Source: Flavobacteriaceae bacterium (lineage in GTDB: Bacteria; Bacteroidota; Bacteroidia; Flavobacteriales; Flavobacteriaceae). Taken from it: a DNA stretch of 7,866 nucleotides. Where the stretch lies: NCBI GenBank assembly GCA_013214275.1, contig JABSPP010000072.1:1-7866 (forward strand). The letters run 5' to 3'. Numbering within the stretch: the first letter of the stretch is position 1; the number at the start of each line of letters is the position of its first letter. Both the position numbers and the translations under genes were made by a program. Below, piece by piece: positions 7,366 through 7,866 of the stretch. The notes beneath the pieces were generated by a model. That model did no database searches and was not told where the DNA came from. It saw only the letters and a program-made list of their open reading frames with translations.

Positions 7366-7716
7366 TTAATTAACACTAAAGTTTATTGTTTGATAAGCTG
7401 TTTCATAATCAGAGTTCATTGCTTTAATTCTCCATTGATAATCTCCGACATCCAAACTTTTTTGAATCGTATTAGAACTTAATGTAGTGTCTAACAAAAT
7501 TTGACTTGCATTCTGGAAATCGGGTTCTGCAATCTGGATTTCATACAATTCGGCTTGATCTATGAGTCTCCAACTGAAAGTCACACTTCCAGAATCGACT
7601 TCAGAATTATTAAGTGGTGCTTGAGGCGTTACCGTAAGTGACGTAATATCTTCCAAAAAAATTGCGTCACAGGATACGAAAACGATAAACAAAAAGAATG
7701 ATAATGATTTTTTCAT
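7366..7716 (-). CDS. Small predicted lipoprotein with a fibronectin-III-like domain
   Basis: A 116-residue precursor. It starts MKKSLSFFLFIVFVSC, a short signal peptide with a lipobox-like FVSC, making C16 the likely lipidated residue; D17 and further acids (E22, D23) follow. Residues about 29-115 look like a single fibronectin type III-like beta sandwich: a proline-rich A strand, TFSWRLIDQAELYEIQIA (46-63) with the B-strand Trp (W49) and C-strand Tyr, then GDYQWRIKAMN (91-101) with the F-strand Trp, and a final strand. Such domains bind proteins or carbohydrates; no catalytic motif is seen. It lies 81 bases upstream of gspD on the same strand with no terminator between, so it may be co-transcribed. 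A secretin helper (pilotin-like) or surface adhesin/binding role is possible but unproven. No clear SD precedes the ATG, which lies 21 bases after a transposase stop. The gene is well supported; its function is unknown. Confidence 0.85.
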   Translation of the reverse strand: MKKSLSFFLFIVFVSCDAIFLEDITSLTVTPQAPLNNSEVDSGSVTFSWRLIDQAELYEIQIAEPDFQNASQILLDTTLSSNTIQKSLDVGDYQWRIKAMNSDYETAYQTINFSVN

Positions 7717-7737
7717 AACACAGATTTTTTTAAATGA

Positions 7738-7866
7738 CTATCCGATAGTTTGCACATCCTTTTCCCACTTGCAGTCTATTGCTGCTACTAGCGCCCTATC
7801 AAAGATAGAATTAAAGTATCGTCTATTGAATTTGTAACAAAATTCGTCGAGATATCTTTGTAGGTA
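7738..7866 (-). CDS. IS1595/ISXO2-type transposase, C-terminal part (5' end beyond right edge)
   Basis: Reading the minus strand from the right edge gives an open frame of 42 residues ending in TAG at 7740-7738. It begins YLQRYLDEFCYKFNRR and continues FNSIFDRALVAAIDCKW. The Y-L-[DN]-E-[FY]-x-[YF]-[KR]-[FY]-N-x-R signature followed by F-[DN]-R-[AL]-L is the hallmark of the C-terminal end of ISXO2-like (IS1595-family) DDE transposases. The catalytic DDE residues lie beyond the window, so whether the enzyme is intact cannot be judged. It is encoded on the same strand as, and immediately upstream of, the lipoprotein gene. I recognise this by motif only. Confidence 0.8.
   Translation of the reverse strand, partial: YLQRYLDEFCYKFNRRYFNSIFDRALVAAIDCKWEKDVQTIG
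7800..7807 (-). promoter_or_regulatory. Possible Bacteroidota -7 promoter element (TATCTTTG)
   Basis: The minus strand reads TATCTTTG, a full match to the Bacteroidota -7 consensus TAnnTTTG, inside the transposase tail and about 80 bases upstream of the lipoprotein ATG. The matching upstream TTG is poorly placed: the nearest one is 30 bases away, instead of about 17-23. It would point transcription into the lipoprotein and the secretion genes. Short AT-rich matches like this arise by chance, so this is only a candidate. Confidence 0.22.

Larger units (their letters stand above)
7717..7866 (-). mobile_element. Probable end of an IS1595-family element or its remnant; boundary not resolved
   Basis: The transposase tail implies an insertion sequence extending past the right edge. 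Its downstream terminal inverted repeat cannot be identified, because the opposite end lies outside the window. Only 21 bases (7717-7737) separate the transposase stop from the lipoprotein ATG, so the element ends in this gap, runs into the lipoprotein gene, or has decayed. Confidence 0.45.

Overview
The window looks like part of a Bacteroidota chromosome, most likely a Flavobacteriia-type organism. The DNA is AT-rich, the genes start with few Shine-Dalgarno sequences, and the protein families and signal peptides fit that group. This assignment is inference; no rRNA or other marker gene is present.

Every gene I can support is on the minus strand, so transcription runs from right to left. At the right edge (7738-7866) is the last 42 codons of an IS1595/ISXO2-type transposase, cut off by the window end. 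Only 21 bases later comes a small predicted lipoprotein with one fibronectin-III-like domain (7366-7716). After an 81-base gap a tightly packed run of seven genes begins: a secretin (gspD, 5170-7284), a GspL-like protein that joins PilM-like and PilN-like regions (3989-5173), a PilO/GspM-like protein (3477-3992), a minimal prepilin peptidase (3001-3480), a GspE/PilB assembly ATPase (1584-2999), a PilP/GspC-like protein (1133-1579), and a long prepilin-like, probably beta-solenoid protein that runs off the left edge (1-1133). Junctions in this run are 4-base or 1-base overlaps or gaps of 1 to 4 bases, so it is almost certainly one transcription unit with coupled translation.

Together the genes describe a type II secretion / type IV pilus-like machine. 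The secretin is the outer-membrane channel. The GspL-, PilO- and PilP-like proteins would form the inner-membrane and periplasmic alignment platform, GspE would power assembly, and the peptidase would mature the (pseudo)pilins. No GspF platform protein and no classical GspG-type major pseudopilin lie in the window; if the system is complete they are expected to the left or elsewhere. The least familiar parts are the long prepilin-like protein at the left edge and the small lipoprotein ahead of the secretin.

No stretch longer than about 300 bases lacks a gene. No tRNA, rRNA, CRISPR array or convincing intrinsic terminator was seen.
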